Of a stretch of DNA of 64,000 bases, positions 45,422 through 53,484 are shown one piece after another. The notes under the pieces were generated by a model. The model ran no database searches, was not told the origin of the DNA, and worked only from the letters and a program-made list of their open reading frames with translations. Position numbers and translations under genes: made by a program. Position 1 is the stretch's first letter. Each line of letters begins with the position of its first letter. The stretch lies in NCBI GenBank assembly GCA_001650895.1, contig LXYH01000005.1, forward strand, positions 124,001 to 188,000, read 5' to 3'. The stretch comes from Rhodobacteraceae bacterium EhC02. GTDB lineage: Bacteria; Pseudomonadota; Alphaproteobacteria; Rhodobacterales; Rhodobacteraceae.

Positions 45422-47535
45422 TGGTGTCAGAGGTGGAAGATATCCTTCAGACCGGTTTTTGGTCGCGGCGTCGGTTGCGTCTTGTGCGCCAAAACGAGTT
45501 GGCGGAATGCGGGCTTGCCTGCCTAGCCATGGTCGTCGGGTTTCATGGGCTCGATACGGATCTAGGATCCCTACGGCGCAGGTTCCCGCCATCGCCCCGC
45601 GGTGCAACGCTCAGGCACCTGATGGATATTGCAGACCGACTCAACCTCGTGACGCGGCCGGTCAAGCTCCCGTTGGAGCAACTCGCAAACCTGACGGTGC
45701 CTGCGATACTCCATTGGGATCTTAATCACTTTGTCGTTCTTGAACGTGTCGCAAAAAACAGGGCGATGATTCACGATCCGGCGGGACGGACACGCTGGAT
45801 GCCCCTTGCGGAAGTCTCTGATCATTTCACGGGCGTTGCACTGGAACTCACGCCGGGCGAAGGGTTCGTGCCGGCCCGTGAGCGCGTCAAAGTACGTCTG
45901 TCAACGCTCTGGGGACGCCTTCGGGGCTTGGGGGGCGCACTTGGGCAGATACTTGTCCTCAGTCTCGTGATGCAGGCCTTTGTCCTCGTATTGCCATACT
46001 ACACGCAACTTGCCATCGACAGCGTCTTGCCGACAGGTGACCGCGACCTGCTTTTGGTACTTGCACTCGGTTTCGGGATGTTTCTTTTGATCAATGTGGG
46101 TGCCGCTTTTATGCGGAGCTTTGTGCTTCTTGCCGCGGGAAGCAGGTTGGGGTTCGGTATCTCCACGAACGTCGCGCGCCGCCTTTTTCGGCTGCCGGTC
46201 ACATGGTTTGAGCGACGCGAGACGGGCGATATCCTGTCGCGATTTCAATCGGTGGGCCCCATCCAGCAGGCTCTGGTCGAAGGTGCAGTTGGCGCGACAC
46301 TCGACGGCCTGCTTGCGGTAACAACGCTCGTGCTACTGTTCTTCTATAGCCCGATGCTGGCGCTGCTCGCGGTCGGGGCGCTGCTGCTTTATGCAATCGT
46401 GCGCTATATTACTTTTGCCGCCGAACGCGCGGCGCAAGAGGCGCTGATTGTCACGGCGGGCAAGGAACAGACGACGCTGATCGAGTCGCTTCAGGGTATT
46501 GTCGCCTTGCGCCTGACGGGGCGCGAAATGGCCCGCCATGCACTGTGGCAGACCCGCCTTGCCGACCGGACGAATGCTTCACTCCGGATCGGGCGCATCG
46601 GTGTCTGGCAATCAACTGCAAATACCCTGATTTTCGGGGTGGAAAACATCCTCGCAATCTACATTGCCATTTCGTCAGTTCTTTCTGGGGGGTTCAGTGT
46701 CGGTATGGTGTTCGCCTATATGGCGTATAAAACCCAGTTCCTTGAACGAAGTGGCACATTGGTCGAACAACTTATCGCCTTTGCAATGCTCAGACTTCAC
46801 CTGGAACGGCTGTCGGACATCACGGACGAAGAAGAAGATCGATCATTCAGGCTGGGCGCGGAGGCGAAAACTGATCTCAATGGCGCGATCGAGCTGCGGG
46901 AAATTTCCTATCGCTACGCGCCGACCGAGCCTTTCGTGCTCAAAGGCGTCAGCCTGCGGATTGAAGCAGGTGAACACGTGGCCATCACGGGGCCTTCGGG
47001 TACAGGCAAGACGACCATTCTGAAACTCATGACTGGTCTTGTCGAGCCTGAAAGCGGACAGATCATGGTGGACGGAATCCCGATTGAAAAATTCGGCCTG
47101 AAGTCCTTTCATGAGCAAATTTCCGTGATCCTTCAGGATGACGTGCTGTTCACCGGATCGATTGCAGCAAACATCGCCTTGTTCGACGAAGCGCCCGACA
47201 TGCAGCAAATCCTGTGGGCCGCACAGATGGCGGCAATTCACGATGAAATCATGGCAATGCCGATGAAATACGAAACCCTGGTGTCTGATCTGGGATCGAC
47301 GCTATCGGGTGGGCAAAAGCAAAGGGTGTTGCTGGCCCGCGCGCTCTATCGCCGGCCGAAGATCTTGCTGATGGACGAAGGCACGTCGCATCTTGACTCC
47401 GAAAACGAGGCCCTGGTCAATGCGGCCATAGCTGATCTTGGGATCACCCGCATCATCGTCGCCCACCGTCTTGAAACGATTGCCGCCGCCAATCGTGTCT
47501 TGCGACTGACTGGCGGCGGCGTAGAAGGTGAGTGA
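45421..47535 (+). CDS. C39-peptidase-containing ABC exporter (CvaB-type, double-glycine leader processing)
   Basis: A 704-residue exporter that cuts and secretes peptides with GG leaders. N-terminal C39 peptidase at about residues 15-150 with the full catalytic set: Gln24, Cys30 (RQNELAECGLACLAMV), His103 (HWDLNHFVVLERV) and Asp119 (MIHDPAGR). Six-helix TM domain at about 170-450. ABC domain with Walker A ITGPSGTGKTT, signature LSGGQKQRVLLARAL and Walker B ILLMDEGTSHLD. This is the class II microcin/bacteriocin transporter architecture. Downstream lie three small genes whose products have GG leaders; the first two are convergent with it. Its codon use is less GC-biased than the surrounding core genes, in line with transfer. 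Confidence 0.93.
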   Translation: MVSEVEDILQTGFWSRRRLRLVRQNELAECGLACLAMVVGFHGLDTDLGSLRRRFPPSPRGATLRHLMDIADRLNLVTRPVKLPLEQLANLTVPAILHWDLNHFVVLERVAKNRAMIHDPAGRTRWMPLAEVSDHFTGVALELTPGEGFVPARERVKVRLSTLWGRLRGLGGALGQILVLSLVMQAFVLVLPYYTQLAIDSVLPTGDRDLLLVLALGFGMFLLINVGAAFMRSFVLLAAGSRLGFGISTNVARRLFRLPVTWFERRETGDILSRFQSVGPIQQALVEGAVGATLDGLLAVTTLVLLFFYSPMLALLAVGALLLYAIVRYITFAAERAAQEALIVTAGKEQTTLIESLQGIVALRLTGREMARHALWQTRLADRTNASLRIGRIGVWQSTANTLIFGVENILAIYIAISSVLSGGFSVGMVFAYMAYKTQFLERSGTLVEQLIAFAMLRLHLERLSDITDEEEDRSFRLGAEAKTDLNGAIELREISYRYAPTEPFVLKGVSLRIEAGEHVAITGPSGTGKTTILKLMTGLVEPESGQIMVDGIPIEKFGLKSFHEQISVILQDDVLFTGSIAANIALFDEAPDMQQILWAAQMAAIHDEIMAMPMKYETLVSDLGSTLSGGQKQRVLLARALYRRPKILLMDEGTSHLDSENEALVNAAIADLGITRIIVAHRLETIAAANRVLRLTGGGVEGE

Positions 47536-47564
47536 TGCTGATCAGGCCGTAACCGGATCTCGCC

Positions 47565-47738
47565 TCACGACCTGGATCTGGATTTCCGGTAGGCAACATC
47601 TGCAACGACCAGCAGATGCATCCCAACGGCAAACGCTGCGTAAGCCAGCGGCGCGATGCCGCCCGACACCTGATCGACTTCCGTCATATCAAGCTCGACG
47701 ATTTCGTTTTTCAGACGGGCGGTTTGAGTAAGGGACAT
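47565..47738 (-). CDS. Double-glycine leader peptide 1 (microcin/bacteriocin-like precursor)
   Basis: A 57-codon gene that begins 30 bp beyond the exporter stop, on the opposite strand. The leader is residues 1-27, starting MSLTQTARLKNEIV and ending ELDMTEVDQVSGG, a textbook class II microcin leader with cleavage after Gly27. The predicted 30-residue mature peptide starts IAPLAYAAFAVGMHLLVVAD and ends in the basic tail RKSRSRS, i.e. a hydrophobic helix plus cationic end. An in-frame stop sits two codons upstream of the ATG, which fixes the start; the ribosome site is weak. I recognise no immunity gene. Confidence 0.78.
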   Translation of the reverse strand: MSLTQTARLKNEIVELDMTEVDQVSGGIAPLAYAAFAVGMHLLVVADVAYRKSRSRS

Positions 47739-47771
47739 TGTCTACACTCATTACATGACTTGGTTAAACTG

Positions 47772-47966
47772 TCAGCGGATGCGAATGCTTGTGACGGGCC
47801 GCAAAATTTCGCCAGACGGGAAAGCAACTTTGATTGGCCCCCCGTATACTTCGACAGATTCAAGAGGCGGTCTGCCGGACGCAATTGCGCCGACTCCACC
47901 CGCCACATGTTCGATTTCCGCAACGCTCAGAGGCTGAATTGCAGCATTGTTCAAAGATGTTTTCAT
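47772..47966 (-). CDS. Double-glycine leader peptide 2
   Basis: A 64-residue product starting MKTSLNNAAIQ. The leader ends PLSVAEIEHVAGG (residues 12-24), matching peptides 1 and 3. The mature part of 40 residues begins VGAIASGRPPLESVEVYGG and ends RPVTSIRIR; it has no Cys, is Pro/Gly-containing and ends basic. It lies 33 bp upstream of peptide 1 on the same strand, so they may share a transcript. AAGGA stands 11 bases before the ATG and GGACAG closer. Role as bacteriocin, signal or effector peptide is inferred from the leader and the exporter. Confidence 0.75.
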   Translation of the reverse strand: MKTSLNNAAIQPLSVAEIEHVAGGVGAIASGRPPLESVEVYGGPIKVAFPSGEILRPVTSIRIR

Positions 47967-48483
47967 TCTGTCCGTTATCCTTTGATGTTGGAGCCCGATG
48001 CCCCGTGCTGAACGTAAAAACTTTCCCGATCCGGCATCACTGCCGCAAAATCGACAACATCAGTGTGGTTGTTCGTAGACTTGTGTCACTTTAAGCCCTC
48101 CAAGAAAGTGACAATACACAAAAATTCAAACGAATCTGTCGTTGGGTCAAGTCACATGCAGGTGATCTTTCCGGTCTCGGATCTTTTGCCCATCGCTTCA
48201 CACGATCCGACCCGCTGCTAAGGCAGTTATTCACAGTCACTGCGCGGTATTTGAAAGACGCGATATTCATCAACTGGCGCTGCGGCCGACCCTCAAAAGT
48301 GAATTAGCAGGACTGAATAGCCTGTAATCGACAAATCGATGCAACAAAAACCCAGGCACAGTCTTCAATTCCGCGTGTATAACGATGAGTTGAAATGAAG
48401 CGCGCGACAGACCGTGCAAAACAAGTGGAAGCGGCTGCGATCATGCACGCCGCTTTACCTTCAAAAGTCAGGGAGAATTGAAA
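47967..48483. other. Intergenic region between divergent leader-peptide genes
   Basis: A 517-bp AT-rich gap between peptide 2 (minus) and peptide 3 (plus), so both promoters should be here. It contains the inverted repeat at 48084-48113. No open frame carries a GG leader or codon bias. Confidence 0.5.
48084..48113. repeat. Inverted repeat, 9-bp arms, 12-base spacer
   Basis: TGTCACTTT, twelve bases, AAAGTGACA. It sits in the shared upstream region of two GG-leader genes, 118 bp before peptide 2, and could be a regulator-binding site. Confidence 0.45.
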
Positions 48484-48705
48484 ATGATATCTACGCTTAC
48501 TCAGGACGAGGTTGATGTTGTGTCGGGCGGTTCCAGGTTTGCACCCGGTCTCAGCCAACCGCGCACGAGCGCAAGCAGTTTCGGAGGGTTTGAAAATGCC
48601 GGCGATCCCACCCAGGCAAGGACGTTCACACTCGCCCTTGCGCGTTTTCTGCGCAGCAATCCAACCGTAACATCGATGGATTTTGGCTTGGACAATCTGC
48701 CGTAA
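48484..48705 (+). CDS. Double-glycine leader peptide 3
   Basis: A 73-residue product from an ATG preceded by AGGGAG with 8-base spacing, a strong ribosome site; a TTG two codons upstream is less likely. The leader is 16 residues, MISTLTQDEVDVVSGG, cleaved after Gly16. The mature part of 57 residues begins SRFAPGLSQPRTSASSFGG and ends TSMDFGLDNLP; it is Ser/Thr/Asn-rich and Cys-free, with an amphipathic middle (FTLALARFLRS). Two hairpins follow at 48721-48763 and 48810-48831. The leader fits the C39 exporter 1 kb upstream. Confidence 0.75.
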   Translation: MISTLTQDEVDVVSGGSRFAPGLSQPRTSASSFGGFENAGDPTQARTFTLALARFLRSNPTVTSMDFGLDNLP

Positions 48706-48720
48706 CGAAATCCAGATGTT

Positions 48721-48763
48721 CCGATCCGTGGGGCACACCGAACGGCTGAACCCCACGGGTCGG
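48721..48763 (+). terminator. Long hairpin behind leader peptide 3
   Basis: Arms of 13 bp (CCGATCCGTGGGG and CCCCACGGGTCGG, one G-U pair) around a 17-base loop, 16 bases after the peptide 3 stop. No T-tract; it probably protects the mRNA end or pauses transcription. Confidence 0.5.
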
Positions 48764-48809
48764 ACAAATCAATCCAGAAAAATTCGATCTTGGAAAATTG
48801 CATCAAAAC

Positions 48810-48831
48810 AAGCAGGAGCAGTCCTGCTTTT
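48810..48831 (+). terminator. Rho-independent terminator for leader peptide 3
   Basis: AAGCAGGA-GCAG-TCCTGCTT followed by TTC; 8-bp stem, 4-base loop, 105 bp after the peptide stop. Confidence 0.65.
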
Positions 48832-49140
48832 CAGCCCAAGGGCCACCCGGATGTCTTCGTGCGCCCAATCATGCCGCAGGAGGCTGTCATCGACGCGTTT
48901 CGCCCCCTGATACGCGACGGTGCAGCGCTGGTCGAGGTGCAGATCCACTAGCAGAAGGCGCTGAAATCCCTGCGGGACGTGGCGCCCGATACTTTTGCGC
49001 AAGCCGCTACCGACATGGCGAAGGACGCCCTGCCGCGCGCCGATTCCGCGGGGCTTGCCCCTTGCCATCTGGTCGATGTCCACGCCTCGGACCTGTTGGC
49101 GCGGACGCCTTCCGAAGCCCGTTTGGACGCCCAAGGCTGA
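48832..49140 (+). pseudogene. Fragment of a decayed gene with an internal stop
   Basis: From 48832 the frame reads QPKGHPDVFVRPIMPQEAV, then GAALVEVQIH, a TAG at 48949-48951, then QKALKSLRDVAPDTFAQAA and on to SEARLDAQG with a TGA at 49138. GC-rich third positions run across the TAG, unlike the other frames, so this looks like the tail of a former core-type gene cut off by arrival of the peptide-export DNA. I do not recognise the family. Confidence 0.45.
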
Positions 49141-49273
49141 CTGCGCACCTGCGCAAGAGCTGAACACATGTTATTTTTTGAATATACAACCCTGGGGTGA
49201 TTGAAAGGGCGCAGGATTCGTGTCCAACTAAAGACGGGAGAGGAAGCGCGCTTTCATATCAGGGGGTGGAAAG

Positions 49274-49684
49274 ATGATACTTTCATCGCTCGCAAGATTG
49301 ACGGCCGTAACAAGTGCCTTGGCGTTCGCATCAGTTGCTCATGCGCAGGACAAGGAAATCGGGGCAGGTCTCTATGCCGATTATTGCGCCGTATGCCACG
49401 GCGCAGCCGGCAAGGGGGATGGGGACATGGCCAATGTCCTCACGATACCTTCTCCGAACCTGACACTTCTGTCGAAAGCGAATGACGGGGTATTCCCCAT
49501 GCTGCAGGTCATCCACATCATCGACGGTCGCACGGGTGTGCGTGCCCATGGCGGCGCGATGCCGCTGTTCGGCAGCATGTTCTCCGAACAAAGCGTAGCC
49601 GGACCGGATGACTACGGCAGTGTTCTCGAGACACGCGGCCGTGTGCTGTCGCTGGCAATGTACCTGGAATCGATCCAGCAATGA
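49274..49684 (+). CDS. Periplasmic c-type cytochrome (single heme)
   Basis: A 136-residue protein with a signal peptide (residues 1-24, ending ASVAHAQ), the heme c site CAVCHG at about residues 38-43 (C-x-x-C-H) and a distal Met, probably in GAMPLFGSMF. Small class I cytochromes of this type shuttle electrons to oxidases or reductases in the periplasm. The ATG follows GGGGGTGGAAAG. It is the first intact gene past the accessory island; its partner is not evident. Confidence 0.87.
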   Translation: MILSSLARLTAVTSALAFASVAHAQDKEIGAGLYADYCAVCHGAAGKGDGDMANVLTIPSPNLTLLSKANDGVFPMLQVIHIIDGRTGVRAHGGAMPLFGSMFSEQSVAGPDDYGSVLETRGRVLSLAMYLESIQQ

Positions 49685-49738
49685 GCCAAGGCACCAACCG
49701 GAGCAGCCCAGCTTGTGTTGCTCCGGTTGCTTGCAAGC

Positions 49739-50194
49739 TCAGGTGATCGCTTCCAGCCGTTCCTTCGACAGGTCGCCCGGCACGATGGTGATGGGAACCG
49801 CCAGCGATCCGGCGCTGCGCGTCAATTGCGTGACCAGCGGCCCCGGACCCTTCTTGTCGGTTCCCGCGCCCAGCACCAGAACACCGATATCATTGTCCTC
49901 GCTGATCTGGGCCAGGATCTCGGTCACCGGCTCGCCCTCGCGGATGACCAGTTCCGGATCAACGCCCTGCTTGTCGCGCATCCACTTCGCGAAGACTTCG
50001 AAATGCGCATGGATCCGCTCTCGCGCCTCCTCGCGCATGATATCGCCCACGCCGATCCAGTGATTGAACTCCTCGGGCGGGATCACCGACAGGATCTCGA
50101 CCCCGCCGCCCGTCCGCGCCGCGCGCATGGCCGCAAAGCGCATCGCGTTCAGGCATTCGCGGCTGTCATCCAGCACCACCAGAAACTTTCGCAT
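49739..50194 (-). CDS. Universal stress protein family protein
   Basis: A 151-residue UspA-fold protein from the ATG at 50194 (MRKFLVVLDDSRECLNAMRF). The nucleotide-binding end shows VLVLGAGTDKKGPGPLVTQL, a variant of the G-x2-G-x9-G-S/T motif of ATP-binding Usp, with SAGSLAVPITIVPG. Such proteins respond to starvation and stress. It stands 142 bp behind ilvE with the palindromic repeat copy D between them. Confidence 0.87.
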   Translation of the reverse strand: MRKFLVVLDDSRECLNAMRFAAMRAARTGGGVEILSVIPPEEFNHWIGVGDIMREEARERIHAHFEVFAKWMRDKQGVDPELVIREGEPVTEILAQISEDNDIGVLVLGAGTDKKGPGPLVTQLTRSAGSLAVPITIVPGDLSKERLEAIT

Positions 50195-50265
50195 CGTGCA
50201 TTCTCCCTCGGGCGCGATCATGGCGGATGGCACTGATCCGCGCAACTGCCAGCACGCGCCCCCTG

Positions 50266-50304
50266 TTTCTTCTTGCTGCAAATATCCCCGCGCGGAGCGC
50301 ATCC
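50266..50304 (-). repeat. Palindromic repeat, copy D (short form, behind the aminotransferase gene)
   Basis: Read on the minus strand: GGATGCGCTCCGCGCGGGGA then TATTTGCAGCAAGAAGAAA. Only two mismatches to copy E over about 40 bases, and the same 3' core as copies A-C. It lies 32 bases behind the stop of the aminotransferase gene in sense orientation. Confidence 0.8.
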
Positions 50305-50335
50305 CGCCCCAGCCGCCCGCGGTGCCCTTTGTGGC

Positions 50336-51199
50336 TCAGCCCGCGCTTGCGGCCCAGGCCCAATAGAGATCACGGGCGCGTCGCGTGATTGGGCCGACCG
50401 GATAGCGCGTATCGTCAAAGGCCGTCACCGGAGTGATCTTGCTCATGTTGCCGGTCAGGAACACTTCGTCGGCGGCATGGAAATCCTCGAAACTCAGCAC
50501 CGTTTCGCGCACCTCGATCCCGTCGGCCCGCAGATTGGCGATATGGCGCGACCGCGTGATACCCGCCAGAAACGTGCCGTTCGCCACCGGGGTGAAGACG
50601 ATCCCGTCCTTGACCATGAAGACATTGGCGGTTGCCGTTTCCGCCACATTGCCCAGGGCATCGGCGACCAGAGCATTGCCGAAACCCTTGGCGCGCGCCT
50701 CGGCCAGCATGCGTGCGTTGTTGGGATAAAGGCAGCCCGCCTTGGCGTTCACGACCGCATCCTCCAGCACCGGGCGGCGGAAGCGCGTGCGCGTCAGCGT
50801 GGTCGAGGCCCCCTCGGGCGGCATCGGGATCTCTTCGAGGCAGATCGCGAAACCGGTCGCGTTCGGCGATGGCACGATCGCCGTGGGATCGCCATCTATG
50901 GCCCAGTACATGGGCCGGATATAGACGGCCGCATCGCGGGGATAGAGGGCCAGACCCTCGCGGACGATCCCGACCATCTCCTGCGTCGCGACCGTCGGCG
51001 TGATCATCAGCGCCTCGGCCGAGCGGTTGACGCGGGCGCAATGCGCTTCAAGATCGGGCGCCATGCCGTTGACGTAGCGGGCCCCGTCGAACACGGTGCT
51101 GCCCAGCCAGCTGCCGTGGTCGGCGGCCCGCATGATCGGCAGATCGCCCGCATGCCAGGAGCCTTCGAAATAGGTGCGGATATTCGTGCCAGTCGCCAT
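50336..51199 (-). CDS. Branched-chain-type aminotransferase (fold class IV)
   Basis: A 287-residue PLP enzyme. The Schiff-base Lys is in LEDAVVNAKAGCLYPNNAR (about residue 152); the phosphate loop is VFLTGNMSKITPV, and GNVAETATANVFMVKDG is the class IV signature. The N-terminal YFEGSWHAGDLPIMRAADHG is that of short IlvE-like enzymes. It probably transaminates branched-chain or related amino acids with 2-oxoglutarate; D-amino-acid transaminase activity is an alternative within the fold. Confidence 0.86.
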   Translation of the reverse strand: MATGTNIRTYFEGSWHAGDLPIMRAADHGSWLGSTVFDGARYVNGMAPDLEAHCARVNRSAEALMITPTVATQEMVGIVREGLALYPRDAAVYIRPMYWAIDGDPTAIVPSPNATGFAICLEEIPMPPEGASTTLTRTRFRRPVLEDAVVNAKAGCLYPNNARMLAEARAKGFGNALVADALGNVAETATANVFMVKDGIVFTPVANGTFLAGITRSRHIANLRADGIEVRETVLSFEDFHAADEVFLTGNMSKITPVTAFDDTRYPVGPITRRARDLYWAWAASAG

Positions 51200-51279
51200 G
51201 CTCAGTCCCTTTCAGTGCCGCGCCGACTTTAGCAGCCGGTCCGGCGCAGTAAAGCAGCAGTGCTGCGGCAAAAAGCGGA

Positions 51280-51843
51280 TCAGTAAAGCGGTTCCTCGTA
51301 GATCCGCTGCCCGTCGATCATCAGGCCCTTGATGGCGCCATATCCGCTGTCGTCAAGCGCAAGGATCACCCCCATTCGGCCATCGCGATTGATCCCTTCC
51401 AGTTCAAGGGCCCGGTCCTTGGGGGCGAAATAGCGGTCGATCGGAAAGGACAGGATGATCTCGGTATCATGCGCGTATTCAAAGAGCCCGCGCAGCAATG
51501 GCACGGGGCTGTCCGGTGGCGCCGCCAGCAGGTTTTCAGCCTGCCAGTACCCGTCGGCGCCGGGCCCCAGCACCACGTAGACCGGCATGCCGGGTTCAAG
51601 GGCCGGGTCAACCCGCACGCTTTTCGGGTCGATCCGCGAGATCATCAGGTTCAGGATCGTGTAATGTCCGCGAAACAGGTCGCGCGGGTCGATGGCGCCG
51701 GTTTCCAGAACGACCTCGGTACCGTTGCGCAGAAGGGCTGCGCGATCGGTGACCATCCTTGCCAGCGCCGCGGTCTGGATCAGCGCGACGACGATGATCG
51801 CCGTCACCAGCCGGCGGCGGGTCAGGGGGCGGGCCTTGCTCAT
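51280..51843 (-). CDS. GDYXXLXY-type membrane-anchored protein
   Basis: A 187-residue protein with an N-terminal TM (residues 12-30, LVTAIIVVALIQTAALARMV) and the family motif at DLFRGHYTILNL, where the canonical G-D-Y is G-H-Y. The rest is a beta-rich extracytoplasmic domain. Proteins of this family accompany DUF2157/DUF4401 membrane proteins, and here the start overlaps the upstream DUF2157 gene by four bases. Function unknown. Confidence 0.8.
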   Translation of the reverse strand: MSKARPLTRRRLVTAIIVVALIQTAALARMVTDRAALLRNGTEVVLETGAIDPRDLFRGHYTILNLMISRIDPKSVRVDPALEPGMPVYVVLGPGADGYWQAENLLAAPPDSPVPLLRGLFEYAHDTEIILSFPIDRYFAPKDRALELEGINRDGRMGVILALDDSGYGAIKGLMIDGQRIYEEPLY

Positions 51844-53117
51844 GATCCGCCCTTTCCCTTGAGGCCCAGCCGCGTGGCCACCCAGGCCCCGCTTAGCAGG
51901 ATCAGCCCCGCACCCAGGTAAAAGCCGCTGGTGCCGATCAGGCTGCCCACGGTTTTGTCGTAGACGACCAGCAGCGCCAGGATGAAGCCGGCCATGCCGA
52001 TGGCGCGCAGGCTGCGCTGATCCAGCCGCCACCCCATGCGCGTGATCCAGATGAAGGGTGCAAGCAGCAGGGCCTCGGACAAAAGCGGTATCCTCGGCAT
52101 CACATGGGCCAGCAGAAGGATGATCCCCAGTCCCGCGCATGCGGCAAGGTCATAGGCCAGCGTCCAGGCCCGGACCCGCGCCAGCAGCGCCAGCACGACA
52201 GAGGGTGCGGCCAGCAAGGCCAGCACGGACCAGAGCGTGCCATGTGCCATGTCATCACCGGGCATCGGCCGGTCATGAGCCCCGTGTGACAGCGTCAGGT
52301 AGAAGGCGCAGGCCCCGAGTACCAGCGCGGCATAGGCCAGGATCGGGGCTTCGAACCCGTGAAGAAACCGCCGCCCGGAAAAAGAGGCAAGCAAGCCCGA
52401 CATCACGCTGACCGTCGCGGCCAGCAGCATCAGGGCCGCGGCATGCGGTGATTGCACCGTCGCCAAGGCGCTCAGCAACCACAGGCACAGGGCCAGAACG
52501 CTCAGATGCCCGGCCAGCCGGTTGCGTTGCCACCAGGCCAGCCCGGCCCCTGCCAGCCACCAGACCAGGTAGACAAGGTTCAGATCATGCGCCCTGGCCG
52601 CGATGTCGATCTGCATCACGTGCCACAGCGCGAAAAGCCCGATGGTCAGGGCAAGTGTCATTGTCCCCCGCGCCAGCACCGCCGCCAGAAGGCTGCCCAA
52701 GCCCCACAGCCAGACCGCATCGGCGGCATTGGCCTGGATGTGATAGATCTGGCTGACCAGCATGATCCCGGCCCCGAACATGCCGCATCCCAGCAGCATC
52801 AGGCCTTCGTGCCACCAGTGAAGGCCGCGCAGGCCAGCCCAGAGGGCTGCGCCCCAGGCCGCCCATAGCGCCGCCATCACCAGCGCAAGCCTGAGCAGGC
52901 GATCCATCTCTTCCCAATTTGCGGCAACGAAGGTCATGGCCGCAAAGCACAGGCAGATGATCCCTGCCGTGATGATGAAGGCATTGAAACTGTAGTGGAC
53001 CTTGCCCTGTTCCAGATCATCCTGCAGGCGTTGCGCCGTCACGGGGTCCAGCAGACCCCGGCTGCGCCAGTCCTCCAGGGCCTCCGCGATGACCGCGCGC
53101 TTGCTCTTGATATGCAT
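51840..53117 (-). CDS. DUF2157 domain-containing polytopic membrane protein
   Basis: A 425-residue protein from the ATG at 53117 (MHIKSKRAVIAEALEDWRSR). The N-terminal cytoplasmic helical hairpin (LEDWRSRGLLDPVTAQRLQD) plus the first TM (FNAFIITAGIICLCFAAMTF) form DUF2157; about 11 more hydrophobic segments follow. Function unknown. It forms a coupled pair with the GDYXXLXY protein. The frame is open upstream to 53321, but that part is Cys-rich and lacks a ribosome site. Confidence 0.8.
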   Translation of the reverse strand: MHIKSKRAVIAEALEDWRSRGLLDPVTAQRLQDDLEQGKVHYSFNAFIITAGIICLCFAAMTFVAANWEEMDRLLRLALVMAALWAAWGAALWAGLRGLHWWHEGLMLLGCGMFGAGIMLVSQIYHIQANAADAVWLWGLGSLLAAVLARGTMTLALTIGLFALWHVMQIDIAARAHDLNLVYLVWWLAGAGLAWWQRNRLAGHLSVLALCLWLLSALATVQSPHAAALMLLAATVSVMSGLLASFSGRRFLHGFEAPILAYAALVLGACAFYLTLSHGAHDRPMPGDDMAHGTLWSVLALLAAPSVVLALLARVRAWTLAYDLAACAGLGIILLLAHVMPRIPLLSEALLLAPFIWITRMGWRLDQRSLRAIGMAGFILALLVVYDKTVGSLIGTSGFYLGAGLILLSGAWVATRLGLKGKGGS

Positions 53118-53484
53118 GCAACCCCGTTTGCTGAAGGCGGTGCTGCTGTCATCCTGCACCGGCAGGGCCAGTCCGGTAAAGATGCAAGAACGGTCAGGCA
53201 TGTCAAACCGCAGGCGGGTCATGCCTTGGAAGGAAATACACCCGACCCAAGGGACATGGGCCGGGTGCTGCATGCTTGAAAAGGATACTGGTCCAATGAT
53301 CAGGTGATATACACCCCTCAAAGGGGCGGTACGCTTTACCCGGGGAACATGTGACGGGCACGGATCGAGAAATTCCGGCCTGTCTGGTACATGTGATCAG
53401 GTCTATCCGGGCGAAATGTCATTTTCGTGACGCTATTGGTCCGATTTTCCGGCATTTTCGGCTGTTGCACCGGCCCCGGCAGGC
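53118..53484. other. Intergenic region
   Basis: A 367-bp gap between the VOC gene end and the DUF2157 gene start, so it should hold a terminator for the first and a promoter for the second. Only a short CCCCT-TTG-AGGGG hairpin (near 53320) stands out. No gene seen. Confidence 0.4.
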
